A model generated the notes under the pieces. The model searched no databases. It was not told where the DNA came from and saw only the letters and a list, made by a program, of their open reading frames with translations. Shown in pieces: positions 17,914 through 26,753 of a DNA stretch of 64,000 nt (positions are counted from its first letter, which is position 1; the number at the start of each line of letters is the position of its first letter). The DNA comes from Streptomyces sp. NRRL S-244. Its GTDB lineage: Bacteria > Actinomycetota > Actinomycetes > Streptomycetales > Streptomycetaceae. Location of the stretch: contig NZ_JOCX01000021.1 in the NCBI RefSeq assembly GCF_000717915.1, positions 1 through 64,000 of the forward strand. Direction: 5' to 3'. A program made the position numbers and the translations under genes.

Positions 17914-19590
17914 ATGTCCAGGGAGCTCCGCGAGCCCAATGAGAAGCTCGGCGCCGTCCTCGCCCTCGCGGGCATCAGCAACGCCGGGCTGGCCCGGCGG
18001 GTCAACGACCTCGGCGCACAACGCGGCCTGACGCTTCGCTACGACAAGACGTCGGTGGCCCGGTGGGTGTCGAAGGGGATGGTGCCGCAGGGCGCGGCCC
18101 CGCATCTGATCGCCGCCGCCATCGGCGCGAAGCTGGGGCGGCCGGTGCCGCTGCACGAGATCGGCCTGGCGGACGCCGACCCCGCGCCCGAAGTCGGCCT
18201 GGCCTTCCCGCGGGACGTGGGCGAGGCGGTGCGCTCAGCCACCGATCTGTACCGGCTGGACCTCGCCGGCCGCAGGGGCGGTGCCGGCGGCGGTGGCGGG
18301 ATCTGGCAGTCGCTGGCAGGCTCCTTCGCGGTGTCCGCGTACGCGACGCCCGCCTCGCGCTGGCTGATATCTCCGGCGGACGGTTCGGTGGCGCGCGAGC
18401 CCGCGGCCCCGCCCCGCGAGACCGTGGCGTCGCGCGAGCCGGCGGCGGGCACGGCGTCGCCCTCGCCGATGTCCTCGTCGCCTTCCTCTGCGTCTTCGTC
18501 TGCGTCTGCGTCTGCGTCTTCGCCGTCTTCTTCGTCAACGGGTTTGCCCGCGCAGTCTTCGGGTGAAACGCCGCACGCCCCGCCGCACGCCCCGGCCGGG
18601 CAGGCGGCCGTACCGGCGGCCGCACCCGCCTCCGCGCCCGCCGCGGTCGCGGGGCTGTACGACCCGGCGCCGCAGCGCGTGGGCCACAGCGACGTGACCA
18701 AGCTGCGCGAGGCGGCCGAGGACGCGCGCCGCTGGGACTCCAAGTACGGCGGCGGGGACTGGCGTTCGTCGATGGTGCCGGAATGCCTGCGCGTCGACGC
18801 GGCGCCGCTGCTGCTCGGCTCGTACAGCGACGACGTGGGCCGCGCGCTGTTCGGCGCGACCGCCGAACTGACCCGGCTGGCCGGGTGGATGGCCTTCGAC
18901 ACCGGCCAGCAGGAGGCGGCCCAGCGCTACTACATCCAGGCGCTGCGCCTGGCCCGCGCGGCCGCCGACGTACCGCTGGGCGGGTACGTACTGGCCTCCA
19001 TGTCGCTCCAGGCGACGTACCGGGACTTCCCGGACGAGGGCGTCGACCTGGCGCAGGCGGCCGTGGAGCGCAACCGCGGCCTGGCCACGGCGCGCACCAT
19101 GAGCTTCTTCCGGCTCGTCGAGGCGCGGGCGCACGCGAAGGCGGGCGATTCGGCGGCCGCCGGGGCGGCGCTGCGGGCGGCGGAGGGCTGGCTGGAACGG
19201 GCGCGCGAGGGCGACCCGGATCCGACCTGGCTGGGTTTCTACTCGTACGACCGGTTCGCGGCGGATGCGGCGGAGTGCTACCGGGACCTCAAGCTGCCGC
19301 GGCAGGTGCGGCGCTTCACCGAGCAGGCGCTGTCGCGCCCGACGGAGGAGTACGTGCGCTCGCACGGGCTGCGGCTGGTGGTGAGCGCGGTGGCGGAGCT
19401 GGAGTCGGGCAACCTGGACGCGGCCTGCGCGGCCGGCACCCGGGCGGTGGAGGTCGCGGGCCGCATCTCCTCTGCACGGACGACCGAGTACGTACGGGAC
19501 CTGCTGCACCGGCTCGAACCGTACGGGGACGAGCCGCGCGTGGCGGAGCTGCGGGAGCGGGCACGGCCGCTGCTGGTGGCGCAGGCGTAG
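17914..19590 (+). CDS. XRE-like/TPR transcriptional regulator ('sporulation-associated' family)
   Basis: 558 residues from ATG 17914, which is preceded by GAGGGGTGG; an upstream in-frame start at 17860 is less likely. The N-terminal about 90 residues look like a DNA-binding helix-turn-helix domain ([30 protein letters not shown]). A Ser/Ala-rich linker of variable codon runs follows (TCT/GTC TCG repeats, residues about 185-225), then tetratricopeptide-like helices to the end ([36 protein letters not shown]). Such proteins are highly conserved in Streptomyces, and I recall an S. coelicolor orthologue in the same order near trmB annotated as sporulation-associated. Exact targets are not known to me. 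Confidence 0.82.
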   Translation: MSRELREPNEKLGAVLALAGISNAGLARRVNDLGAQRGLTLRYDKTSVARWVSKGMVPQGAAPHLIAAAIGAKLGRPVPLHEIGLADADPAPEVGLAFPRDVGEAVRSATDLYRLDLAGRRGGAGGGGGIWQSLAGSFAVSAYATPASRWLISPADGSVAREPAAPPRETVASREPAAGTASPSPMSSSPSSASSSASASASSPSSSSTGLPAQSSGETPHAPPHAPAGQAAVPAAAPASAPAAVAGLYDPAPQRVGHSDVTKLREAAEDARRWDSKYGGGDWRSSMVPECLRVDAAPLLLGSYSDDVGRALFGATAELTRLAGWMAFDTGQQEAAQRYYIQALRLARAAADVPLGGYVLASMSLQATYRDFPDEGVDLAQAAVERNRGLATARTMSFFRLVEARAHAKAGDSAAAGAALRAAEGWLERAREGDPDPTWLGFYSYDRFAADAAECYRDLKLPRQVRRFTEQALSRPTEEYVRSHGLRLVVSAVAELESGNLDAACAAGTRAVEVAGRISSARTTEYVRDLLHRLEPYGDEPRVAELRERARPLLVAQA

Positions 19591-19684
19591 AGCCGCCGGC
19601 GTCGCAGGCGGAGACCCGCGTGGCCGCATTGTCAGTGGCGGGGTGCAGTATGCAGGGGTGGGAGGTGGCGGCTTGGGCGGCGGC

Positions 19685-20902
19685 ATGGGCAGCGTGGGCA
19701 GCGCGGGCAGGGTCGACTGCGATGTGCTGGTGATCGGCGGTGGCATCGTCGGCCTGTCGACGGCGCATGCCCTGGCGCAGCTGGCTCCGGGGACGCGGGT
19801 GGTGGTGCTGGAGAAGGAGTCCGGCCCCGCCCGGCACCAGACGGGCCGCAACAGCGGGGTGATCCACAGCGGGATCTACTACCGGCCGGGATCGCTCAAG
19901 GCGCGCTTCGCGGTGCGCGGGGCCGCCGAGATGGTGAAGTTCTGCGCGGAGCACGGCATCGCCCACGAGGTCACCGGGAAGCTGATCGTCGCCACCGGGC
20001 GGGACGAGCTGCCGCGGCTGCACGCGCTCGTGCAGCGGGGCCGGGAGAACGGCATCCCGGTGCGCGAGCTGGGCCCGGCGCAGATCTCGGAGTACGAGCC
20101 GGAGGTGCAGGGCCTGGCGGCGATCCATGTCGGCACCACCGGGATCGTGGACTACGGGCAGGTGGCGCGGCAGCTCGCGGAGTCCTCCGGGGCGGAGATC
20201 GTCTACGGCGGGGCGGTGGACCTGATCTCGCGGCGCACGTCGGGGGTGGCGGTCCGCACCACGTCCGGGCTGGTGGTCCGCGCCCGTGTCCTCGTGAACT
20301 GCGCGGGCCTGCAGTGCGACCGGGTCGCGCGGCTGGCCGGGGACGACCCGGGCATGCGGATCGTGCCGTTCCGCGGGGAGTACTACGACCTGGAGCGGCC
20401 TTCGCTGGTCCGGGGGCTGGTCTACCCGGTCCCGGATCCCGCGTTCCCCTTCCTCGGCGTGCACCTGACGCGCGGGATCGGCGGCGGGGTCCACGTCGGG
20501 CCGAACGCGGTGCCGGCGCTGGCGCGCGAGGGGTACGGGTGGGGCGTGGTCCGGCCGCGGGACATCGCGGACGAGCTGGCCTGGCCGGGATCCTGGCGGA
20601 TGGCCCGGCGGCACTGGCGGTACGGGGTCGGCGAGATCCACCGCTCGCTGTCGAAGCAGGCGTTCACGGAGGCGGTACGGCGGCTCCTGCCGGCGGTCTC
20701 GGCGGCGGACCTGGCCCCGGCCGGGTCCGGGGTCCGGGCGCAGGCCGTGCTGCGGGACGGGACGCTGGTGGACGACTTCCTGATCAAGGAGGGGCCGCGC
20801 ACGGTGCACGTCCTGAACGCGCCGTCGCCGGCCGCGACGGCTTCGCTCCCGATCGGCCGTGAAATCGCCCGCCGGGCCTTGTCTTCCCTCCGTACGTCGT
20901 AG
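19685..20902 (+). CDS. lhgO: L-2-hydroxyglutarate oxidase
   Basis: 405 residues from ATG 19685; an earlier GTG at 19643 is in frame but adds only a Gly-rich tail. The N-terminal FAD-binding Rossmann motif is VLVIGGGIVGLSTAHALA. Signature stretches of the LhgO family follow: TGRNSGVIHSGIYY, FRGEYYDL, YPVPDPAFPFLGVHLTR, HVGPNAV. The enzyme oxidises L-2-hydroxyglutarate to 2-oxoglutarate, a metabolite-repair role, using membrane quinones or oxygen. Synteny with trmB agrees with other streptomycetes as I recall. Confidence 0.88.
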   Translation: MGSVGSAGRVDCDVLVIGGGIVGLSTAHALAQLAPGTRVVVLEKESGPARHQTGRNSGVIHSGIYYRPGSLKARFAVRGAAEMVKFCAEHGIAHEVTGKLIVATGRDELPRLHALVQRGRENGIPVRELGPAQISEYEPEVQGLAAIHVGTTGIVDYGQVARQLAESSGAEIVYGGAVDLISRRTSGVAVRTTSGLVVRARVLVNCAGLQCDRVARLAGDDPGMRIVPFRGEYYDLERPSLVRGLVYPVPDPAFPFLGVHLTRGIGGGVHVGPNAVPALAREGYGWGVVRPRDIADELAWPGSWRMARRHWRYGVGEIHRSLSKQAFTEAVRRLLPAVSAADLAPAGSGVRAQAVLRDGTLVDDFLIKEGPRTVHVLNAPSPAATASLPIGREIARRALSSLRTS

Positions 20903-20954
20903 CCCGCCGGACCGGGGCCGGGGCCCGGACCGGGATCGGGGCCCGGGCCAGGGT

Positions 20955-21022
20955 CGGGCCCGGACCAGGGTCGGGCCCGGACCAGGGTCGGGCCCGGACC
21001 AGGGTCGGGCCCGGACCGGGAT
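20955..21022. repeat. Four tandem 17-bp GC-rich units immediately upstream of trmB
   Basis: Units at 20955, 20972, 20989 and 21006 read CGGGCCCGGACCAGGGT, the last with two changes; diverged copies extend back to about 20910. The array runs to 9 bp before the trmB -10 box, so it occupies the -35 position. Confidence 0.9.
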
Positions 21023-21030
21023 CGGGGTCG

Positions 21031-21036
21031 TAGAAT
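21031..21036 (+). promoter_or_regulatory. -10 box of trmB, leaderless transcript predicted
   Basis: TAGAAT lies 9 bases before the GTG start codon, so transcription would begin at or within one or two bases of the start codon. No Shine-Dalgarno sequence exists. A -35 element is not recognisable in the repeat array upstream. Confidence 0.6.
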
Positions 21037-21045
21037 CTGGGCATT

Positions 21046-21876
21046 GTGTCTGAGTCCCTCACCCCCCAGCCCAGCGCCCCGGAGACCGTGCCGGAGGCGA
21101 ATTCCTACGTGCCCCCGAAGTGGCGGACCGAGCCGCGGTTTCCCGACGGGCCCGCCCCCGATCCGGCCGGTTCGCACCACGAGCGGCGGATCCGGAGCTT
21201 CCAGCCGCGGCGCAGCCGGGTCACCACCGGGCAGGGCGAGGCCCTGAAGCGGCTCTGGGGCACCTGGGGTCTCGACATCGACGGACACTCCGTCATCGAT
21301 CTCGACCAGCTGTTCGGCGGGCGCGGGCTGCCCGTCGTCCTGGAGATCGGCTTCGGGATGGGCGAGGCCACCGCGCAGATGGCCGCCGCCGACCCCGCGA
21401 CCGGGATCCTCGCCGCCGACGTGCACACCCCCGGCCAGGGGAACCTGCTCGCGCTCGCCGAGCGGAGCGGGCTCGACAACGTCCGCGTCGCCAACGGCGA
21501 CGCCATCATCCTGCTCCGCGAGATGCTGGCGCCCGACTCCCTCGCCGGCCTGCGCGTGTACTTCCCGGACCCGTGGCCCAAGGCCCGCCACCACAAGCGG
21601 CGGCTGATCCAGCCCGAGTTCCTCGACCTGGCCGCGACCCGCCTTGCCCCCGGGGCCGTACTGCACTGCGCGACCGACTGGGAGCCGTACGCCGAGCAGA
21701 TGCTCGAAGTGCTCACCGCACACCCGGAGTTCGAGAACACCCAGGCGGACGGCGGCTACGCGCCGCGGCCCGACTTCCGGCCGCTCACCCGCTTCGAGGG
21801 GCAGGGCCTCGACAAGGGCCACGTCGTGCACGATCTGCTCTTCGCCCGCCGGGGCAACGTTTCCCCGAACGAGTAG
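21046..21876 (+). CDS. trmB: tRNA (guanine-N7-)-methyltransferase
   Basis: 276 residues. The SAM-binding motif LEIGFGMGEAT, the DVHTPGQGNLL segment after it and the family hallmark FPDPWPKARHHKRRL are all present. The protein forms m7G46 in the variable loop of tRNAs. The N-terminal 60 residues are a variable, Pro-rich extension common in actinobacteria. The start is GTG at 21046, probably translated from a leaderless mRNA. Confidence 0.92.
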   Translation: MSESLTPQPSAPETVPEANSYVPPKWRTEPRFPDGPAPDPAGSHHERRIRSFQPRRSRVTTGQGEALKRLWGTWGLDIDGHSVIDLDQLFGGRGLPVVLEIGFGMGEATAQMAAADPATGILAADVHTPGQGNLLALAERSGLDNVRVANGDAIILLREMLAPDSLAGLRVYFPDPWPKARHHKRRLIQPEFLDLAATRLAPGAVLHCATDWEPYAEQMLEVLTAHPEFENTQADGGYAPRPDFRPLTRFEGQGLDKGHVVHDLLFARRGNVSPNE

Positions 21877-21916
21877 AGAAACCGGACACGTCACTCCTCG
21901 TGTCAAAGCGGCTCGC

Positions 21917-21922
21917 TAGAGT
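21917..21922 (+). promoter_or_regulatory. -10 box of the PrsW-like gene, leaderless transcript predicted
   Basis: TAGAGT ends 6 bases before the GTG start at 21929, leaving no room for a ribosome-binding site. The predicted transcription start coincides with the start codon. Confidence 0.55.
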
Positions 21923-21928
21923 CATCGT

Positions 21929-23245
21929 GTGTTCCGAGCGCTCCCTGCTGTCCGCGGTGTCCGTGCGTGCGTGCTCGCCGTGCTGTCGCTGTCGGGGCTG
22001 GCGATCCTCGAACTCGTGCGGGAGCAGACCGGTACCGCGGGGTTCTTCGTCGGCCTCGGGCTGGCCGTGCTGCCGGTGCCGCCGCTCATGGCGGCCTTCC
22101 GGTGGCTCGGCCGGGCCGCGCCCCGCCCCTGGGCGCAGTTGCTGTCCTGCTTCGGCTGGGGCGCCTGCACCGCGGCCCTGATCGCGATACTGGCCAACAA
22201 CTTCGCGACCGAGTGGATAACGGCGGCCACCGCCGATGCCTCGGCCGCCGACCGGCTCGGCTCGGTGGCGATCGCCCCGGTGGTCGAGGAGAGCGCCAAG
22301 GCGGCGGCCCTGCTGCTGGTGTTCGTGTTCCGACGACGCCAGTTCACCGGCCCCGCCGACGGGTTCGTGGTGGCCGGGTTCACCGCCACCGGCTTCGCGT
22401 GCACCGAGAACGTCCTCTACCTCGGCAACGCGTTCGGCGAGGACGTGGAGAGCGGCGCCGGCGCGCTGGACTCGGTGACGGCCGCGACCTTCTTCGTACG
22501 GATCGTGGTCTCGCCGTTCGCGCACCCGCTGTTCACGGTGCTCACCGGGCTCGGCTTCGGCGCGGCCGCGCTCGGCGCGGGCCGGGTGCGCCGGATCGGG
22601 CTGCCGCTGCTCGGGCTGCTGGCCGCGATGGGCCTGCACGCGCTGTGGAACAGCTCGTCGCGGTTCGGGGAGTACGGGTTCTACGTGGTCTACGGCTGCG
22701 TGATGGTCCCGGTGTTCGGACTGCTGCTGTGGCTGGCCGTGCGGATAAGGCGGCGCCGGCTGCGGGCCGTCGCCGGGGAGCTGGCGGTGTACGCGGCCGC
22801 GGGCTGGCTGCGCCCGGCCGAGGTGCCGGCGCTGGTGTCGATGCCGGCCCGGTCGCTGGCCCGGGCACTGGCCCGGTCCACCGGGGGCCGGGCGGCGGGC
22901 CGGGCCGTCGCCTTGTACGAGGCGGACGCGGCCGCGCTGGCCCTGCTGCGGCACCGGGCCCGGCACGGGGGACCCGCGGGGGTGCCCGATTTCGCCTGCC
23001 GGGAGCGGGAGTTGCTGCACCGGCTGTGGCTGCGCAAGGCGACGGCGGGGCCCGCGCTGGCCCGGGCCGCGGTCCTGGAGGAGCTCCTCCCGCCCCGCCC
23101 GCTCCCCCTCGCACCCCTGGAACCCCTGGAGCGGGTCTTCGTACCGCCGCCTTCTAGACGTTCAGGCCCCTGGACTCCAGCCACGCCAGGGGGTCGATCG
23201 TCGAGCCGCCCGTGCGTACTTCCAGGTGGAGATGGGGGCCGGTGA
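21929..23245 (+). CDS. PrsW-family intramembrane glutamic protease-like protein
   Basis: 438 residues. Seven to eight hydrophobic helices fill the first 275 residues, with the PrsW motif set: VVEESAKAAALLLVF (EExxK), FTATGFACTENVLYL, HPLFTVLTGLGFG and a final HALWN. PrsW proteases cleave anti-sigma factors in Bacillus; in actinobacteria the substrate is generally unknown. The soluble C-terminal part is Ala/Arg-rich. The frame runs 92 bp into the 3' end of the convergent M23 peptidase gene, so the last 30 residues are likely non-conserved read-on. Confidence 0.82.
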   Translation: MFRALPAVRGVRACVLAVLSLSGLAILELVREQTGTAGFFVGLGLAVLPVPPLMAAFRWLGRAAPRPWAQLLSCFGWGACTAALIAILANNFATEWITAATADASAADRLGSVAIAPVVEESAKAAALLLVFVFRRRQFTGPADGFVVAGFTATGFACTENVLYLGNAFGEDVESGAGALDSVTAATFFVRIVVSPFAHPLFTVLTGLGFGAAALGAGRVRRIGLPLLGLLAAMGLHALWNSSSRFGEYGFYVVYGCVMVPVFGLLLWLAVRIRRRRLRAVAGELAVYAAAGWLRPAEVPALVSMPARSLARALARSTGGRAAGRAVALYEADAAALALLRHRARHGGPAGVPDFACRERELLHRLWLRKATAGPALARAAVLEELLPPRPLPLAPLEPLERVFVPPPSRRSGPWTPATPGGRSSSRPCVLPGGDGGR

Positions 23246-24188
23246 CGTTGCCGGTGGCGCCGACGCGGCCGATGGTGTCGCCCGCGCCGACCGAGCCGGA
23301 GGTCACCGACATCGAGGACAGGTGGCAGTACCAGACCTCCGTACCGTCCTCGAGCTCCAGCACGATCCGGTACCCGTACGCCCCGGACCAGCCGGCCGAG
23401 GTGATCTTCCCGGCGCCGACGGCCTTGACGGGGGTGCCGGTCGGGGCGGCGAAGTCGAGGCCGGTGTGGTGGCCGGAGGACCACATGGAACCGGCGTCGC
23501 CGTAGTGCGAGGTGAGGGTGTAGGCGGAGGTGGGGAGGGAGTAGCTGCCGGCGGGCTTGGCGGTCCGCTCCTGCTCGGCCTTGGCGTCGGCGGCCTCCTG
23601 GGCCTCCTTGGCTTCCTTCGCCGCCTTCTCGGCGGCCAGGCGGGCGTCCTCCACCTCCTTCTGGGCGGCCTCCCGCTTGGCCTTGGCCTCCGCCGCGGCG
23701 GCCTCCTGCGCCTCGCGCTCGGCCTGCGCCCGGATCTGGGCCTCGGCGGCGGTCTCCTGGGACTCGGCCTGCTGGAGGATGCGGCCCACCAGGGTCGCGC
23801 CGGCGTCTGCGTGCTGAGCGGCCTGCTGCGCGATGATGCCGGTCGACTTCCCGGAGGCCCCGGAGTCCGCCGCCGCGCCTTCGGCCTCCGCGTGCCGCTG
23901 CCCGTCGCCCCCGCCGCCGCCCATGCCGAAGTCGGGCAACGAGGGCATGGAGATGGCGACTTGGGGCCGGTCCTGCGCGGTGGCGATCCCGCCGGCGCCG
24001 ACGGCGGCGATGACGCCGACGCCGAGCACGGTGGAGCTGCGGGCAAGTCCCCCGCGCTGCTTGGCGACCCGGTGCTTGCCGCGGGGCGGGCGGGCCGAGT
24101 CCTCGGTGGGGTTCCACTCACCCCAGGCGCCCGCGGTGGGCTCTTCCTGGAGCTCTATGCCTTCGGGGGCAGGCGAGTTGGAGGCCAC
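23154..24188 (-). CDS. Membrane-anchored M23 peptidase (LytM/NlpD-like) with coiled coil
   Basis: 344 residues from the GTG at 24188, preceded by GAGGAG; the upstream frame to 24323 is Arg-rich and rejected. Residues 1-55 are cytoplasmic, one transmembrane segment follows (STVLGVGVIAAVGAGGIA), then an Ala/Glu/Lys-rich coiled coil of about 120 residues and a C-terminal peptidase domain with zinc ligands in HHTGLDFAAPTGTP (H and D) and HLHLEV. It should cleave peptidoglycan cross-bridges or activate amidases outside the membrane. The intact ligand set argues for an active enzyme. Confidence 0.88.
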   Translation of the reverse strand: MASNSPAPEGIELQEEPTAGAWGEWNPTEDSARPPRGKHRVAKQRGGLARSSTVLGVGVIAAVGAGGIATAQDRPQVAISMPSLPDFGMGGGGGDGQRHAEAEGAAADSGASGKSTGIIAQQAAQHADAGATLVGRILQQAESQETAAEAQIRAQAEREAQEAAAAEAKAKREAAQKEVEDARLAAEKAAKEAKEAQEAADAKAEQERTAKPAGSYSLPTSAYTLTSHYGDAGSMWSSGHHTGLDFAAPTGTPVKAVGAGKITSAGWSGAYGYRIVLELEDGTEVWYCHLSSMSVTSGSVGAGDTIGRVGATGNVTGPHLHLEVRTGGSTIDPLAWLESRGLNV

Positions 24189-24567
24189 CGGGCCACACTC
24201 CTCAGGGGGACGCGCACGCGCACGGCGCCGTCTCTTGCGACGGCTGGGACGACCGCGCTGCGTTATCGAACGGTAATATACGGAGGGGAGTGATTCCAAG
24301 CTGTTGCGATGGATCGGTGGCACTAATCAGCCACCCCCTGCGCGGCCTTGGCCATGACTAAAGCCACTTAAGCGGATCAACTCGGGCAAAAATAAAGCAA
24401 GATCCACATCTCTCCAGCCACACCGACATCTTGACGGACCGTCATAAACCTTCCAGGGCGCATCTTTTCGCTCACGCACCGTCACGGAGCGACCACGGGG
24501 ACGGTACGCCGCCGCTCCGGCTCACCCCCCGGCCGGCCCTCGGCCGGCCCCCGGCCGGCTCCCCCGT
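24189..24567. promoter_or_regulatory. Gene-free region upstream of the M23 peptidase
   Basis: No credible gene. The segment 24250-24450 is noticeably AT-richer than its surroundings (for example GGCAAAAATAAAGCAAG at 24386-24402, AATATAC near 24276) and should hold the peptidase promoter on the minus strand. I could not assign a sigma class or a riboswitch fold. Confidence 0.4.
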
Positions 24568-24717
24568 GCCGAGCGGGAGCGCGGGCTCCGCCGGGGCGAG
24601 GACCGCCAGACGCCCGTCGGCGTGCAGCAGCAGCTCGGGATGGCCGCGGTTGACCAGGCGCAGCACCTGCGCGCCCGTCGGGATCTCGCCGAGCACGCAG
24701 GTCGTGAACCCCTGCAT
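24568..24717 (-). pseudogene. Relic of a SpoIIE/PP2C phosphatase domain
   Basis: About 50 residues read like the middle of a SpoIIE-type phosphatase: TCVLGEIPTGAQVLRLVN, then RGHPELLLHADG and APAEPALPLG, aligning with the 'cGHPppLLl...' strand region of that family. Upstream parts (metal-binding GGDWYD and GD motifs) and downstream parts (YTDGL) are absent, and the frame drifts into low complexity. It is a decayed fragment beside the tRNA gene rather than a functional protein. Confidence 0.65.
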
Positions 24718-24790
24718 CGCCCCTCAGGGCCGGCGGCAGTGGGGACCGTGCGTCGACCCGGCCCGGGCGGATCGGGTGAGGGCGGGAACG

Positions 24791-24826
24791 ACGAAGGCCC
24801 GGTTCCCAAGAGAACCGGGCCTTCGT
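24791..24826 (-). terminator. Terminator after the initiator tRNA gene
   Basis: ACGAAGGCCCGGTTC pairs perfectly with GAACCGGGCCTTCGT around a 6-base loop, 7 bp beyond the tRNA 3' end. Confidence 0.85.
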
Positions 24827-24832
24827 ACTGAG

Positions 24833-24906
24833 TAGCGGGGACAGGATTTGAACCTGCGACCTCTGGGTTATGAGCCCAGCGAGCTACCGAGCTGCTCCAC
24901 CCCGCG
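24833..24906 (-). tRNA. tRNA-fMet (CAT), initiator
   Basis: A complete cloverleaf on the minus strand: acceptor CGCGGGG with CCCCGC, T-arm GGTTCAAATCC, anticodon loop CTCATAA. Three consecutive G-C pairs in the anticodon stem (GGG/CCC) and an unpaired 1:72 position (C opposite T) are the initiator hallmarks. CCA is not encoded. A -10 like TAGAGT lies at 24924-24919 on the minus strand. Confidence 0.93.
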
Positions 24907-24918
24907 TCGGTAAACACA

Positions 24919-24924
24919 ACTCTA
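24919..24924 (-). promoter_or_regulatory. -10 box of the tRNA-fMet gene
   Basis: TAGAGT on the minus strand, 12 bp before the mature tRNA 5' end; no clear -35 was found. Confidence 0.5.
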
Positions 24925-25027
24925 CGTCATCGCGGGGAGGGGCTGCGCCAATTAACCTTCCCGTCACCCCCAGGACCGACATATCCGCAGGTCAGAGCCG
25001 TACAGAAGGCCGGAAAGACGGCTTGCT

Positions 25028-25354
25028 TCAGCCCGTGGCCAGGCGGAGCAGGGCCAGGGACCCGATGCCGAAGGCGATGGTGAGGTAGAAGTTCCGGGTG
25101 CGCCAGGCCAGCAGCAGCGTCGGCACGGCCAGCCAGAGGCCGTGGTTGCCGGGCCCGAGGTCCAACGTGCCGGAAGGTGCGAACAGGGACGGGGCGAGCA
25201 GGGCGGCGATCACCGCGGGCGGCACCTGCCGCAGCCAGACCACGACGGGCCGGGGCAGGGCGGCCGCGGCGAGGAAGAGGGTGGGCACCAGGCGGGGGCC
25301 GAAGGTGACGGCCGCCATGCCGGCGATGGTCAGGGCGAGCGTGAGGTCGCTCAT
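25028..25354 (-). CDS. azlD: AzlD-type branched-chain amino acid exporter subunit
   Basis: 108 residues with three to four hydrophobic helices, the normal AzlD size. LTIAGMAAVTFGPRLVPTLF and VVWLRQVPPAVIAALLAP are typical AzlD stretches. Its ATG overlaps the azlC stop (ATGA), so the two are translated together. AzlCD pairs export branched-chain amino acids and analogues such as azaleucine. As the last gene of a minus-strand run starting at the MFS gene, it may serve the natural-product cluster. Confidence 0.88.
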   Translation of the reverse strand: MSDLTLALTIAGMAAVTFGPRLVPTLFLAAAALPRPVVVWLRQVPPAVIAALLAPSLFAPSGTLDLGPGNHGLWLAVPTLLLAWRTRNFYLTIAFGIGSLALLRLATG

Positions 25355-26232
25355 CGGCCCGGTGCTCCTTCCGTACCGAGGGCTTCGCTGTCGTCGGCGC
25401 GCCCCTGCCGGGGTGCGATGGCCAGGCCGAAGGTGGCCGCGACGGCCGCCGCGACGAGCACGGCCCAGTACTGGAGGCCGAGCAGGGTCAGGCCCACCGC
25501 CCCGCCTCCCGCGACGACGGCGACGGCGAGCCCGCGCCGGTCGGCGATGATCCCGGCCGCCAGCAGGGCCATGAACATGGCGGGCAGGGCGTAGTCGAGG
25601 CCCAGTGCCTCCACGTCGGTGACCAGGTCCCCGGCCAGCACGCCCGCGAGCGTGCCCGCCACCCAGGAGGCGTGCACGGCGGTGTTGAAGGTGAAGACCT
25701 CCGCCTTGGGGCGCTCAGCGCGGTCCGCGTACTGGGCGGAGTGCACCGCGAAGGCCTCGTCGGTGAGTTCGTACGCGAAGAGCGCCTGCTCGCGGCGGCG
25801 CCACCCGGCGAGCCGGGGCGCGATCGCGGCGGACAGCAGCAGGTGGCGCAGGTTGACCACGAAGGTGGTCAGGACGATGGCGTACGGGGCGGCTCCGACG
25901 GCCAGCAGCTGGAGGGCCGCGAACTGCGAGGAACCGCCGTACACGAAGGCCGACATGGCGACCATCGCCCACCAGGGCAGGCCCGCGGTGTGGCCCAGCA
26001 CGCCGAACGCGAAGGCCACCGGCACGTATCCGAGCATCACGGGGACGGCCTGCCCGAAGCCCGCAGCCCAGGCTCCCCGGGGCGCGCGGGTCGCCCGGGG
26101 CGGGTGGGGCGCGTGGGGCGCACCGGCCGGCCCGGCCGGGGCGGGGGCGGCCGGTCGGACGGCCCCCGCCCCGGGCACCCCGGCCGCGGCGTGGTGCGCC
26201 GGGGCCGGGGGGTCGGTCGCTACAGATCGCAC
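25351..26232 (-). CDS. azlC: AzlC-type branched-chain amino acid exporter subunit
   Basis: 293 residues from the GTG at 26232 inside the last codons of the GNAT gene; the longer frame to 26553 is rejected. After a Pro/Ala-rich leader the AzlC core starts with GFGQAVPVMLGYVPVAFAFGV. It continues with FVYGGSSQFAALQLL, NLRHLLLSAAIAP and FALYELTDEAFA-like segments, all family signatures, with seven to eight helices. It works with AzlD. Confidence 0.9.
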   Translation of the reverse strand: MRSVATDPPAPAHHAAAGVPGAGAVRPAAPAPAGPAGAPHAPHPPRATRAPRGAWAAGFGQAVPVMLGYVPVAFAFGVLGHTAGLPWWAMVAMSAFVYGGSSQFAALQLLAVGAAPYAIVLTTFVVNLRHLLLSAAIAPRLAGWRRREQALFAYELTDEAFAVHSAQYADRAERPKAEVFTFNTAVHASWVAGTLAGVLAGDLVTDVEALGLDYALPAMFMALLAAGIIADRRGLAVAVVAGGGAVGLTLLGLQYWAVLVAAAVAATFGLAIAPRQGRADDSEALGTEGAPGR

Positions 26233-26753
26233 TCGAAGGTCCTCTCTCCCAGGGCCGGGCGGAAGCCCACGCCCGTCCAGAGGGCGGTCGCCGCCTCGTT
26301 CCCGTCGAGGACCGCGAGGAAGATCCGGTTGACCCCGCGGCGGCGGAAGGCCGCGAGGGTGTCGACCGCCAGCACCCGGGCCAGCCCCAGCCTGCGGTGG
26401 CCGGGGTCGACCACGGCGTGGCTGATGCTTCCCCGTACGCCGAACGAGCCGGCGAGCAGCGCCGCGACGACCCGGCCCGAGGGGGTGCGGATCACCCGGC
26501 AGAGGTCGGAGGAGTGGGCGAGGTGCCCGGAGAGCAGCCGCTCGTCCTCCCATTCGCAGTACGCGGCCTGCGGCGCGGCCCGCAGCAGTTCGATCACCTG
26601 CGGGATGTCGGCCGCCGTCATGGGCTCGGAGACCGCCGGTGGGACCAGGGCGACCGGGGCGACCGGAGCGGCCGGTGCGGGGGCGGACGTCCGGGGCTCG
26701 TACGGCCCGACCAGTACGTGCGGCTCGTCGAGCGCCAGAGCTGCGGCGCTCAT
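26220..26753 (-). CDS. GNAT-family N-acetyltransferase
   Basis: 177 residues from ATG 26753, which overlaps the stop of the upstream dioxygenase (TGATG). After a 45-residue Pro/Ala-rich leader, motif A of the acetyl-CoA-binding fold is seen as AVVDPGHRRLGLARVLAVD, followed by IFLAVLDGNEAATALWTGVGF (motif B). The fold is clear, the substrate is not. In a biosynthetic context it could acetylate an amino acid, an intermediate or the product for self-protection (inference). Confidence 0.8.
   Translation of the reverse strand: MSAAALALDEPHVLVGPYEPRTSAPAPAAPVAPVALVPPAVSEPMTAADIPQVIELLRAAPQAAYCEWEDERLLSGHLAHSSDLCRVIRTPSGRVVAALLAGSFGVRGSISHAVVDPGHRRLGLARVLAVDTLAAFRRRGVNRIFLAVLDGNEAATALWTGVGFRPALGERTFECDL

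Noticed and set aside
24269..24297. SigR-type promoter (GGAAT...GTT) before the M23 peptidase
   Set aside because: Both half-motifs are present on the minus strand, but the spacing is 21 rather than 18-19 bases.
24189..24480. c-di-AMP riboswitch upstream of the M23 peptidase
   Set aside because: Such riboswitches precede some Streptomyces cell-wall hydrolases, but I could not find the conserved blocks or a convincing fold.
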